DNA of 64,000 nt from DASVUC01 sp038237225 (lineage in GTDB: Bacteria; Planctomycetota; Phycisphaerae; Tepidisphaerales; Tepidisphaeraceae), in contig JBBRYX010000016.1 in NCBI GenBank assembly GCA_038237225.1, positions 1-64,000 on the forward strand, given 5' to 3'. Of the stretch, positions 33,310 through 42,057 are shown piece by piece; within the stretch, counting starts at the first letter, position 1, and the number at the start of each line of letters is the position of its first letter. Both the position numbers and the translations under genes were made by a program. Below the pieces are notes generated by a model. That model did not search any database. It saw only the letters and a list, made by a program, of their open reading frames with translations, and was not told where the DNA came from.

Positions 33310-35289
33310 ATGTCACGAGTACCGCAGCCGGGGAATTCGAATCAGCCGCGTCCCGCGGCGCCGGTGACGGGGCCGGGTGTGGGGGCGAACAAGCCTGCGG
33401 TGACGACGGTGAAGGCGCCGACGGTGGGGGCGGGTGCGCCTTCTGTTGCAAGACCGGCGGCGGCAGGCTCCGCGAAACCGCAAGCGGCGGCGCCTGCCAA
33501 GGCGCCGGTGGCGGGTGGGGTGTCTGGTGGGGGAGCGGTGGATCCTAATGCGGGAATGCCTCCGATCGATCAACTCAAAGGACGTCCGATTGGGCGCGTG
33601 CTGACGAAGATGGGAAAGGTCACGCGCGAGCAGGTGGTCGAGGCGCTGACATTCCAGAAGAGCAAGGGCGGGGCGCTCGGGCGAATCTTGATGGACCTCG
33701 GGTACATCAAGGAAGCGGACCTGAACGTGGCGCTGGCGGCGCAGCGCGGTTATGAGCTGGTCAACCTCGACAATATCAAGATTTCGGATGAAGCGATCAA
33801 GGCGGTGCCTGCGCAGACGGCGACGACGCATAAGGTGCTGCCGGTGTCTTACGATCCGGTGACGAAGAAGCTGACCGTGGTCATGGCGAGCCATGAGAAC
33901 TTCCGCGCGCTGGATGACCTGCGATCGCTGTTTGGGTTCACGGTCGAGGCGAAGATCGGCGACCCGGAGCAGATCGAGAAGATGATCCAGAAGCATTACC
34001 AGGCTGCTTCGGAGAGCCTGAATGAAATTCTGGGAGAGCTGTCGAACGATGATTCGCTGAAGGACCTGAAAAATCGCGGCGAGTCAATCGACCTCGATAC
34101 GTTGAAGGACGCCGCGGATTCGAACCCGGTGCGAAAGCTCATCAACCTCGTGCTGCTTCAGGCGATCAAGGACAAGGCATCGGACGTTCACTTCGAGCCG
34201 TTCGAGGATGAGTTCAAGATGCGTTACCGCATCGACGGCGTGCTGTACGAGATGATGCCGCCGCCGAACCACATTGCGCCGGCGATCAGCTCGCGTATCA
34301 AGGTCATGGCGAACCTGGATATCGCGGAGCGGCGCGTCCCGCAGGACGGGCGCATCGAGTTGAACGTGAACAACCAGCCGATCGATCTTCGCGTGAGCGT
34401 GTTGCCGACGATGTTCGGCGAAAGCGTCGTGATGCGCGTGCTCGATCGGTCGAACGTGCAATTGGATTTGGATAAGATCGGCTTACGCGAAGACGACCTC
34501 AAGACGGTGCGGGCGCTGATCCATCGGCCGAACGGCGTGGTGCTGGTTACGGGGCCGACGGGTTCCGGTAAGACGACGACGCTGTATTCGGGGTTGCGTG
34601 AATTGAACGATCCAAGCTCGAAGCTGATCACGGCGGAAGACCCGGTCGAATATGACATCGATGGGGTGATTCAATGCCAGATCAAGCCCGACATTGAGTT
34701 GACGTTCGGTCGGATCCTTCGTGCCATGCTGCGTCAGGACCCGGACATCGTGCTGGTCGGTGAAATTCGCGATAACGAGACCGCGAAGATCGCGGTGGAA
34801 GCATCTCTGACGGGTCACCTGGTGTTCAGCACGTTGCACACGAATGATGCTCCAAGCGCGATCGCGCGTCTGCTGGACCTGGGTCTGGAGCCGTTCCTGG
34901 TGACGGCGTCGCTGGAAGGCATCATTGCTCAACGGCTGGTGCGAAAAATCTGTACTCATTGCAAGACGCTGTACGATCCGACCGAAGAGCAGTTGATGGA
35001 GCTTGAGCTTCGGTCGGATGACGTGCAGGGCCGGAAGTTTTACTACGGCAAGGGTTGCGATCACTGCAACAACACCGGCTACCGCGGGCGAATGGGCATC
35101 TACGAGATCATGCTCCTGGACGATGAGATGCGCGACCAGATCGTGAAGCACGCAAGCACGCAGGTGCTGCGCATGGAAGCGAAGAAGCGCGGGATGCGGA
35201 CGCTGCGCATTTCGGGTCTGATGGGAATTTATGACGGGATTACGACGATTGAAGAGGTCGTGCGCGAGACGATCATGGAAGAGGAATAG
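33310..35289 (+). CDS. gspE: type II secretion/type IV pilus assembly ATPase (second copy)
   Basis: A 659-residue GspE/PilB. The first ~80 residues are Pro/Ala/Gly-rich and probably disordered. An MshEN domain follows (IGRVLTKMGKVTREQVVEAL). Walker A GPTGSGKTTTL is near residue 414, Walker B IVLVGEIRDNETA, and the zinc tetrad CTHC...CDHC lies near the end. ATG at 33310 is preferred over the TTG just before it. Unlike the first copy it lacks the tetrad-repeat linker. Sequence differences across the whole length show it is not a recent duplicate. Confidence 0.95.
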   Translation: MSRVPQPGNSNQPRPAAPVTGPGVGANKPAVTTVKAPTVGAGAPSVARPAAAGSAKPQAAAPAKAPVAGGVSGGGAVDPNAGMPPIDQLKGRPIGRVLTKMGKVTREQVVEALTFQKSKGGALGRILMDLGYIKEADLNVALAAQRGYELVNLDNIKISDEAIKAVPAQTATTHKVLPVSYDPVTKKLTVVMASHENFRALDDLRSLFGFTVEAKIGDPEQIEKMIQKHYQAASESLNEILGELSNDDSLKDLKNRGESIDLDTLKDAADSNPVRKLINLVLLQAIKDKASDVHFEPFEDEFKMRYRIDGVLYEMMPPPNHIAPAISSRIKVMANLDIAERRVPQDGRIELNVNNQPIDLRVSVLPTMFGESVVMRVLDRSNVQLDLDKIGLREDDLKTVRALIHRPNGVVLVTGPTGSGKTTTLYSGLRELNDPSSKLITAEDPVEYDIDGVIQCQIKPDIELTFGRILRAMLRQDPDIVLVGEIRDNETAKIAVEASLTGHLVFSTLHTNDAPSAIARLLDLGLEPFLVTASLEGIIAQRLVRKICTHCKTLYDPTEEQLMELELRSDDVQGRKFYYGKGCDHCNNTGYRGRMGIYEIMLLDDEMRDQIVKHASTQVLRMEAKKRGMRTLRISGLMGIYDGITTIEEVVRETIMEEE

Positions 35290-35381
35290 ACTGAGGTTCG
35301 ACCCTTACGCTGACGCTCGGGCGGAAACGCGAAGTTCGTGTGGTGTAGAGAGTCTTTCGCGCGTGACTTGAGACAACGATC

Positions 35382-36818
35382 ATGTCGATCTTGCTGGTGG
35401 TGATTCTGCCGTTTGTGGTGGCGATGGGAGCGATTCTCGCGGCGCGATCCGGGCGCTGGAAGCCGCAGTTAAGCGAGCCGCATTGTGCGCGGTGCGATTA
35501 CGATCTTCGCGGGCATCTGTTGCAGGCGGACGGGCCGCGGATTTGCCCGGAGTGCGGGGCGGATTTGACGGCGGCGGGAGCGGTCAATTTTGGACGGGTG
35601 ACGCATCGTCCGACGTCGATGGCGCTGGGGTCCGTGCTGCTGTCGGTCGCGGTGCTGATCGGCGTTGGGCTCTTGTTCATCAGCCGGCAGGTCGCGACGC
35701 CGGTGGCTGGTCCGGCGGCGGTATCGACAAAGACCAATGCGGCGCTTTTGACGGATCTGAAAACCACGGCGGGGCAGCCCTGGACCTGGAAGGAATTGGA
35801 ATCGCGCTTCAAACGCGGTGCCTTGACCAATGCCGAGGCAGAGAAGGCGATTGATGAGCTGATCGTGTGGATCGGGAAGGAGCGGGCGCGGATGGGGTGG
35901 ATGGGTGCGTTCGCTCTGTATTGGAGCGGGGACTTTGTGAAGGCGGTGGTGCCTTCGCTTTCATCGCAGAAACAGGTGGCGTTTTATCAGGCGTATTACG
36001 GCCGCAGTCCGAAGGTATCGGTGTCGCGCCGGGTGCGGGAGGGGAAGGCCGTGAACTATCGCGTGCAGTGGGGCGGGCCGTTCAATCTGTCGGGGGCGAA
36101 GTTTGTGAAAGCGCTGCGCGAGGTGAAGCTGGCGGATGGGAAGACGCCGCGTTTACGATCGAGTCTCGCGGCCAGCAGCAATGAAGCGGATTGGCTGAGC
36201 GCTGATGGGCCGGCGGACCTGGTCGGGACGATCGCACTGGATCTGCCGAAGGGGGAGCACGAGCTGACTTTTGTCGTGGATGGCGGGGTTTTGCCGGAGG
36301 GATCGGAGCTGGTCGGGATTGGCAACCGCCCGGGGCAGAAAGAGCGGTGGCTGAAACCTCTCGCCACCTGGCAGGCGACCGAGAAGCGCAAGGTGACGGT
36401 GGTGGGGAAGGGGGAGGATGTTGCGCAACTTGTGACTGATCCCGCAAAGGATCCGGTGACGACAGGAGCGGTCCGTCTCCCGCGAATCGTAGTAAAGAAG
36501 GCGCCGCAGGGGGTGTCGATGCAGGTGAAATGGGACTTGAGACAGGGCGCAGTCGACGTTTTGATGTCGGTGGCGATGCGGGTGAACGGGAAAGAGGAGC
36601 GGATGGGGATGATTTCGATCCATGACAATCATTTTTCAAGCATGTCAGACCTGACCTTGAAGTCGCTGCCGGCGGAGGTGAAGGTTGCGGATGTGATCCT
36701 GCGGCCGAACCCGGAATTGGCGACCCAGCTGGTGGATGTGGAGAAGATCTGGGGAAAAGAGATTGTGTTTGAACAGGTGCCTTTGGAGCGATACGATCTG
36801 GATGTTGAGAAGGGTTGA
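35382..36818 (+). CDS. membrane protein with CxxCxYDLRG zinc ribbon
   Basis: A 478-residue protein. A membrane helix (residues ~1-20) is followed by a zinc ribbon, CARCDYDLRG...CPECGADL (~35-65), a second helix (~82-104), then a ~370-residue extracytoplasmic beta-rich region without known motifs. The CxxCxYDLRG ribbon is a recurrent planctomycete feature of unknown function. It sits between an ATPase and the GspF platform gene, so it may be a lineage-specific part of the secretion machine. Confidence 0.72.
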   Translation: MSILLVVILPFVVAMGAILAARSGRWKPQLSEPHCARCDYDLRGHLLQADGPRICPECGADLTAAGAVNFGRVTHRPTSMALGSVLLSVAVLIGVGLLFISRQVATPVAGPAAVSTKTNAALLTDLKTTAGQPWTWKELESRFKRGALTNAEAEKAIDELIVWIGKERARMGWMGAFALYWSGDFVKAVVPSLSSQKQVAFYQAYYGRSPKVSVSRRVREGKAVNYRVQWGGPFNLSGAKFVKALREVKLADGKTPRLRSSLAASSNEADWLSADGPADLVGTIALDLPKGEHELTFVVDGGVLPEGSELVGIGNRPGQKERWLKPLATWQATEKRKVTVVGKGEDVAQLVTDPAKDPVTTGAVRLPRIVVKKAPQGVSMQVKWDLRQGAVDVLMSVAMRVNGKEERMGMISIHDNHFSSMSDLTLKSLPAEVKVADVILRPNPELATQLVDVEKIWGKEIVFEQVPLERYDLDVEKG

Positions 36819-36884
36819 AGGGGGTCGATTGGGATTGATTAAATACTGAGGGATTCTGGAGATGTGGGGGGAGTGGACAGATCG

Positions 36885-36890
36885 TATAAT
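36885..36890 (+). promoter_or_regulatory. possible -10 box before gspF
   Basis: A perfect TATAAT, 33 bp upstream of the gspF ATG, within the only substantial spacer (105 bp) of this part of the locus. No clear -35 box accompanies it. Confidence 0.35.
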
Positions 36891-36923
36891 CCAGCGAAGT
36901 CTCACCGACCGGAGTTGTAACCT

Positions 36924-38204
36924 ATGGCAACCTATGCGTTTGAAGCAATGAATGCCTCCGGGCAGGAGGTTAAGGAAGAGGTTGAAGCCAATTCGCATGA
37001 GGAGGCGATCGCGAAGATTCGCGGCAAGGGCTTCTTCCCGACCAAGGTTCGGGAAAAGAGCGCCAAGAAGAAAAAGAAGGGCGGAAAGGCGGGTGCGGAT
37101 GGGGAGTCATACGGCGGCAAGGCGAAGAAGCTGCCGTTCGCGATCGGCGGCGTTTCGCGCAAGTCGCTGGTGAACTTCACCCGGCAGCTTTCGACGCTTC
37201 AGGATGCGGGTCTGCCGATTCTGCGAAGCTTGCAGATCCTGGAGCAGCAGCAGAAGCCGGGGTTGCTCAAGGCGATCATCGGCGGCGTGGGGGAAGAAGT
37301 CGAAGGCGGCGGAACGTTATCGGATGCGATGGCGAAATTCCCCAAAGCCTTCGACAAGCTTTACGTGAACATGATTAACGCCGGCGAGGCGGGCGGTGTG
37401 CTCGACCTGATCTTGGCGCGCCTTGCGGACTTCATGGAGAAGGCCGCCAAGCTGAAGAAGAAGGTCATCGGCGCGATGATCTACCCGGCGGTGGTGATCA
37501 CCATCGCGGTGGGCATCGTTTCGATGATCATGATTTTCGTGATCCCGAAGTTTAAGTCGATCTTCGCGGACTTCGGCGTGGCGCTCCCCGGCATCACGCA
37601 GGTGCTGCTGGATATCAGCACGTGGTTCGCCAACTGGGGCTGGGCGTACGTCATCGCGAGCCCGATCGTCTTCACGCTGGTGTGGCGGCTGATCCGCGTA
37701 TCAGAGGGCGGGAAGTACGCCACCGACGTGATCAAGCTGAAGATCCCGATTCTTGGGAACATCCTGGGAAAGACCGCGATCGCGCGTTTCACCCGGACGC
37801 TGGGCACGCTGATCAGCGCCGGTGTGCCGATCCTGGATGCGATCAACATCACCAAAGAGACCTGCGGCAACGAGGTGTACAGCCGGGCGCTGGTGAAAGT
37901 GCACGATGCGATTCGCGAAGGCGAATCGATGGCGGACCCGCTCCGCGCGACCAAGGTCGTGGATGCGATCGTGGTGAACATGGTCGATGTCGGCGAAGAG
38001 ACGGGTGACCTCGACAAGATGCTGATCAAGGTCGCGGATAACTACGACAGTGACGTCGACGTGCTGGTGGGATCGCTGATCTCGATTCTCGAGCCGGTGA
38101 TGGTCGTCATCCTGGGCGTGATCGTCGGGTTCATCGTGATCGCGCTGTTCATGCCGATGATTACGCTGATTTCCAATATGTCCGGCGGCGGGGCGAAGAA
38201 GTAG
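36924..38204 (+). CDS. gspF: type II secretion/pilus inner-membrane platform protein
   Basis: A 426-residue GspF/PilC. The N-terminal cap (ATYAFEAMNASGQEV) and a Lys-rich stretch (~47-59) precede two T2SSF domains: FTRQLSTLQDAGLPILRSLQ in the first and FTRTLGTLISAGVPILDAIN in the second. Three membrane helices follow the usual plan, the last near the C-terminus. It docks the ATPases and extracts pseudopilins from the membrane. Confidence 0.95.
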   Translation: MATYAFEAMNASGQEVKEEVEANSHEEAIAKIRGKGFFPTKVREKSAKKKKKGGKAGADGESYGGKAKKLPFAIGGVSRKSLVNFTRQLSTLQDAGLPILRSLQILEQQQKPGLLKAIIGGVGEEVEGGGTLSDAMAKFPKAFDKLYVNMINAGEAGGVLDLILARLADFMEKAAKLKKKVIGAMIYPAVVITIAVGIVSMIMIFVIPKFKSIFADFGVALPGITQVLLDISTWFANWGWAYVIASPIVFTLVWRLIRVSEGGKYATDVIKLKIPILGNILGKTAIARFTRTLGTLISAGVPILDAINITKETCGNEVYSRALVKVHDAIREGESMADPLRATKVVDAIVVNMVDVGEETGDLDKMLIKVADNYDSDVDVLVGSLISILEPVMVVILGVIVGFIVIALFMPMITLISNMSGGGAKK

Positions 38205-38241
38205 GGTTCAGGGTTCAGGAAAATCCGGCCGAGGTGCAGCT

Positions 38242-39432
38242 ATGAACGAGCAGCAGAGAATCCGCCGGGGCGGCTTTACGATGGTCGAGTTGATGATGGT
38301 GATCACGATCATCGTGATCCTGACGACGATCTTGATCCCGGTGGTGAGCAGGGTGCGCAAGAGCGCCTGGGTGGCGGGGGCGCAGAACCAGATGAATGTG
38401 CTGGTGTCGCAGGCGGAGGCGTATCACGGAACTTTCGGGGCGTATCCCGGGCCGATTCCGGATGATCTGATCAATTGTTCGCAGAACAGCGGGACCAACC
38501 CGGCTGCGCCGAAAACCTGGCCGGCGAGCATCAACGGTCAGGGATACACGATCACGCAGTTTATCGTGGACACCAGCCCCGCCACCACTGCGGGTTTTGA
38601 CACGACGACGGTTCCTTTTGACAACACCAGGATCACCCAGGCGGAAAATTTCGTGCTGGGGCTTTTAGGGGGCTTGAAGATCATGCAGCCACCACAAGGT
38701 GGGCCGCTCAAGCTGGTTTACGATCCGTCGCTGGTCGGCACCGGGCCGCTGAGTTTGAACCCCAATCAACCCAAGAAGTATTCGCCGTTCGGGGAAAACA
38801 AGAACCTCTCATGGCGCGATGTGTCCGGCAAGCGCAGCGGACAGTTTGCGGACGATGCGGGGTCGGCGACGGATACGATCATTCCGGAATTTGTGGATCC
38901 GTTTCCGGACGCGATGCCGATTCTGGTTCTGCGTGCTCGAAAAGGTGTCGAGCTTCCCAGCGCGGCAACTGCTGAGCCGGTGAACGTGATCACGGATGCC
39001 GGCGGTCCGCTCAGTGGTGCGGCGGAGCAGCAGTATCAACTGAAAGATATCATCGGTTACACATCACCCACCGCGGGGCGCTACATCGGCGCGGGACGAT
39101 CGGCCAAGATCAAGGATCCGTCGAAGCTTCCGCCGGGGATCACGCGGACCGGAAACGAGATCCCGCACGGATTGCAGACGGTATCGATGCCGGGCGGATC
39201 AGGCGGGAACATCGCTTCGCTTGAAGAAGCTACACCCAACCGGAGGTATTACTATCCATACGATGCCTACGCTTATTTTGAGGATCCATCGAATCGTTAT
39301 GATGGGAGCACGAACCCGAAGAAGCCGGGTCTGCCGCGCGCGAAGGACCGGTTCATCCTGATTTGCGCGGGCGCGGATCGGACGTACGGGACAGCGGATG
39401 ATATTTGCAGCTTCGGGGCGGTATTCCCATGA
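38242..39432 (+). CDS. prepilin-type protein (GspG-like position)
   Basis: A 396-residue pseudopilin-like protein: leader NEQQRIRRG, then GFTMVELMMVITIIVILTTI. The large soluble part includes Tyr-rich stretches such as RRYYYPYDAYAYFEDPSNRY and ends RFILICAGADRTYGTADDIC, an 'AGADRxYGTxDD' tail shared by planctomycete pseudopilins. First of eight consecutive genes of this kind. It overlaps the next gene by 4 bp (ATGA). Confidence 0.88.
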   Translation: MNEQQRIRRGGFTMVELMMVITIIVILTTILIPVVSRVRKSAWVAGAQNQMNVLVSQAEAYHGTFGAYPGPIPDDLINCSQNSGTNPAAPKTWPASINGQGYTITQFIVDTSPATTAGFDTTTVPFDNTRITQAENFVLGLLGGLKIMQPPQGGPLKLVYDPSLVGTGPLSLNPNQPKKYSPFGENKNLSWRDVSGKRSGQFADDAGSATDTIIPEFVDPFPDAMPILVLRARKGVELPSAATAEPVNVITDAGGPLSGAAEQQYQLKDIIGYTSPTAGRYIGAGRSAKIKDPSKLPPGITRTGNEIPHGLQTVSMPGGSGGNIASLEEATPNRRYYYPYDAYAYFEDPSNRYDGSTNPKKPGLPRAKDRFILICAGADRTYGTADDICSFGAVFP

Positions 39433-40469
39433 TCAAACCGCGAGCGCATCACCGGCGGGGTTTCACGCTGATCGAGCTTCTCGTGGTGATCGGAATCATC
39501 GTGGTGCTCATGGCGCTGGCCGTGCCGGCGCTGATCCGGGCGCGCACGACCGCGAAGAAGGCGACGACGGCGCTGACGATGCAGAGCATCTCCACGGCGC
39601 TGACGGCCTGGGAGCAGGACAACAATCAGTCGTTGCCCCCGGCTTATGAATCCACGCTGGCCAGTTATCCTCCGACGCCCGCGACGCAGGTTCATGTGAC
39701 CCCGGGATTTGCGGCGCTGTGTTTTTATTTGATTGGCCCGGGTGGCGCGGTGAAGCCAAGCGGGAAGCTTTATGTGTCAGGCGCTGAGTACCATGCCGGG
39801 GATTGTGTATATACCCCACCGGCGTCCGAGTTTGTTTGCTTCCGTGATTTTCCTGGCACAAATCCGCCCACCGACGCGAACTATTGGATGCCGATCAATT
39901 TGACTGATGGTCACAGTGGCCCCGGGCGCGCGGGCGCTAAAGTGGTGGGTCCTTACCTTCAACCGGAGAGCGTGAAGCATCGGGATGGGGCGATTCTGGA
40001 TGCTTGGGATCATCCGATCGCGTACTTCCCGGCCCGCAAAGCGAAGAACAACATTCGGCTGCCCAACGTCGCACCCCCGCCTCCTGCAAATCCTGCGACC
40101 GGGCTGGATCCCTTCACCAAACTGCGCCCGGGCTATTACTGCGATCAGTCGACACTGTCGCAGTACAATTCCTGGGACAATCTGTTGCTTTTCATCCACC
40201 CGGCATCGCCCTGGAATGAGACGCCCGGCGACGCGGCCAAGCAGAAAATCGCGCAGAATCGCATTCGCATGATGCTCGGCGACACCGGCGATTCCGCGAA
40301 TCTCCCCAACGGGTACATTGACGGGGGAGAATCCCCGGTGACCGATGAGCCCTATCTCCTTTGGAGCGCAGGGCCGGATGGTAATTTTGGTCCGTCGCTT
40401 GATCCGGCGAAAGTGCGATCCCCCGCGCAGGAAGTCAGCCGCTGCGATGATGTGATGAATTTCAGGTAG
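39429..40469 (+). CDS. prepilin-type protein
   Basis: A 346-residue pseudopilin-like protein; IKPRAHHRR leader, then GFTLIELLVVIGIIVVLMAL. The ATG at 39429 overlaps the previous stop and puts the processing site at the usual distance; an upstream start at 39405 would be longer than needed. The end has YLLWSAGPDGNFGPSLDP, again an 'AGPDGxFG' tail. Confidence 0.87.
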   Translation: MIKPRAHHRRGFTLIELLVVIGIIVVLMALAVPALIRARTTAKKATTALTMQSISTALTAWEQDNNQSLPPAYESTLASYPPTPATQVHVTPGFAALCFYLIGPGGAVKPSGKLYVSGAEYHAGDCVYTPPASEFVCFRDFPGTNPPTDANYWMPINLTDGHSGPGRAGAKVVGPYLQPESVKHRDGAILDAWDHPIAYFPARKAKNNIRLPNVAPPPPANPATGLDPFTKLRPGYYCDQSTLSQYNSWDNLLLFIHPASPWNETPGDAAKQKIAQNRIRMMLGDTGDSANLPNGYIDGGESPVTDEPYLLWSAGPDGNFGPSLDPAKVRSPAQEVSRCDDVMNFR

Positions 40470-40470
40470 G

Positions 40471-40574
40471 AAGGCAAGAGGCAAGAGGCAAGAGGGGAAG
40501 TGGGAATCAGTGAATAGGTTTCGGATCAAATGCACTCACTCTTGCTTTCGTGCCTCTTGCCTCTTGCCTTCCTC
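40471..40574. repeat. facing aggcaag heptamer arms over a prepilin start
   Basis: Left arm (40471-40495) is aaggcaagaggcaagaggca plus agagg; right arm (40551-40574) is its reverse complement, tgcctcttgcctcttgcctt plus cctc. The left arm lies in the spacer and the right arm encodes residues of the next prepilin's leader. The arms could pair and expose or mask the GTG start at 40510. Confidence 0.82.
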
Positions 40575-41121
40575 CCCCGGCTTCACTCTCGTCGAGATGC
40601 TGACGACCGTCGCCCTTCTCGTGATCGTGCTGGGGCTGATGGTTTCGCTGGCTCGAGATGTTCGAAATCGATCGGCGGATAACCTCACGATCGACATTCT
40701 CCGCCGGCTCGATGGATTGGTGGATCAGTATCGCGCCAAGGCGCTTCCGGGCATGCCCCCGAAAGAGCGGGAGAAATATCCGGTGGTGCACCCGTTCATC
40801 CGCGCCAATCAGCCGGTGGAAGAGGGGCAGTTGCAGGACGATGCTTTGGAGAACAACAAGGCCCTGGTGCGGACTCTGAAGGCGTATTTTGATTTGTCAA
40901 GCAATGCGTTCAGCGAGCTGTCGATCGCGAACTACAATGAAGTGTCGGTGCTCGATGCGTGGGGCCGGCCCATCGTTTATATGCCCTCCCAGCATCCCGC
41001 GGTGGGGATGGCGGCGACGAACCGGTCGTTTTTCTTCTCCGCCGGCCCGGATCGGAAGTATCTGACCCGTCCGGATAATCTGTACAGCTATGAGACGGCA
41101 AAGGCAGAGGGGACGCCGTGA
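40510..41121 (+). CDS. prepilin-type protein with heptamer-encoded leader
   Basis: A 203-residue pseudopilin-like protein from a GTG start. The leader NRFRIKCTHSCFRASCLLPS is unusually long and cysteine-containing because its second half is the reverse strand of an aggcaag heptamer run. PGFTLVEMLTTVALLVIVLG follows. The end, FFFSAGPDRKYLTRPDNLYS, matches the 'AGPD' tail of its neighbours. Its last codons (KAEGTP) belong to a 39-bp direct repeat. Confidence 0.82.
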   Translation: MNRFRIKCTHSCFRASCLLPSSPGFTLVEMLTTVALLVIVLGLMVSLARDVRNRSADNLTIDILRRLDGLVDQYRAKALPGMPPKEREKYPVVHPFIRANQPVEEGQLQDDALENNKALVRTLKAYFDLSSNAFSELSIANYNEVSVLDAWGRPIVYMPSQHPAVGMAATNRSFFFSAGPDRKYLTRPDNLYSYETAKAEGTP

Positions 41122-41201
41122 GCGAGGGCTCACCCATCCAGTTCTATACCGGTGCCGCAAGCGGCAAAGGCAGAGGGGACGCCGTGAGCGAGGGCTCACC
41201 C
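41097..41201. repeat. 39-bp perfect direct repeat, 66 bp apart
   Basis: ggcaaaggcagaggggacgc...ctcaccc occurs at 41097-41135 and again at 41163-41201 without a mismatch. Each copy contains gtgagcgagggctcac, a 6-bp stem. The first copy supplies the end and stop codon of one prepilin gene; the second ends 10 bp before the next start. Confidence 0.88.
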
Positions 41202-41211
41202 TTATTGATGC

Positions 41212-42057
41212 ATGAACAGTGTTTTCGGTGCTTTAGGACGGGTGGACAAGACGAATAGTGCGAGCGAGGTGCTTGTGAAAAAGCGACGCGGCGGATTTAC
41301 GGTGCTCGAACTGGTCACCGTCATCGGAATCATTATCGTCCTGATGGCGCTGCTGGTGGTCGGGGTCGGTCATGTCATCGGGAGCAGCAAGACCCGGCAG
41401 ACGAAGATCATGCTGGAAAACTGCCGGAACCTTCTGGCGGAATTTGAAGTGACGATCCCCCTGGATCGGACCCAGGCGCAGCCGGGGCAGATGTACGTTT
41501 CCGGTAACCTCGTCAAACGAGCGAACGTCACTTTCGACTTGTGGCACAAATACAATCCTGCTGAGGATACGATCGCGCCCTACTACGGGTCGCTTCATGC
41601 GATCGCAGCGAAAGATTTCGGGCCCGTTGCGCACGAGACCGCGGAGCGGTTCAGCTCCGATGCGCTGGCCAATACGCAGATCGCGATGGGACTGCTTCAG
41701 ACGGCGCCGGCGAGCAAGTCCGTGTTGTCGAGCATTCCCGCCGATTCGTTTCTGGAAGCGCCGTCCGCTGGCGCGATCAGCAAGCTGACGCCTGCCGGTG
41801 GAAAGCCGAATCCTCCGATCCTGTTGGATGGTTTCAGGAACCCGATCATTCTTGTTCCGGCAAAGGGGATTCGCGTCTCGATCATTGATCCCGGCAATCC
41901 TGGCCAGGCGACGTTGCGGATCATCAAGTCGCCGGACAACCGGCCCTTCTGGGCGTCCGCGGGGCCGGATGGTTATTTCACGGATCCCGATGAGTCGAAG
42001 ACCGGGGCGAACCTCAAGCCTTATGGCGAGGATAATATTTACTCATTTGAGCATTGA
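41212..42057 (+). CDS. prepilin-type protein
   Basis: A 281-residue pseudopilin-like protein. GFTVLELVTVIGIIIVLMAL follows a basic VKKRRG. From the ATG at 41212 the leader would be 28 residues; a GTG at 41275 with gcgagg upstream gives a six-residue leader and is a good alternative. The tail FWASAGPDGYFTDPDE matches its neighbours. Confidence 0.85.
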   Translation: MNSVFGALGRVDKTNSASEVLVKKRRGGFTVLELVTVIGIIIVLMALLVVGVGHVIGSSKTRQTKIMLENCRNLLAEFEVTIPLDRTQAQPGQMYVSGNLVKRANVTFDLWHKYNPAEDTIAPYYGSLHAIAAKDFGPVAHETAERFSSDALANTQIAMGLLQTAPASKSVLSSIPADSFLEAPSAGAISKLTPAGGKPNPPILLDGFRNPIILVPAKGIRVSIIDPGNPGQATLRIIKSPDNRPFWASAGPDGYFTDPDESKTGANLKPYGEDNIYSFEH

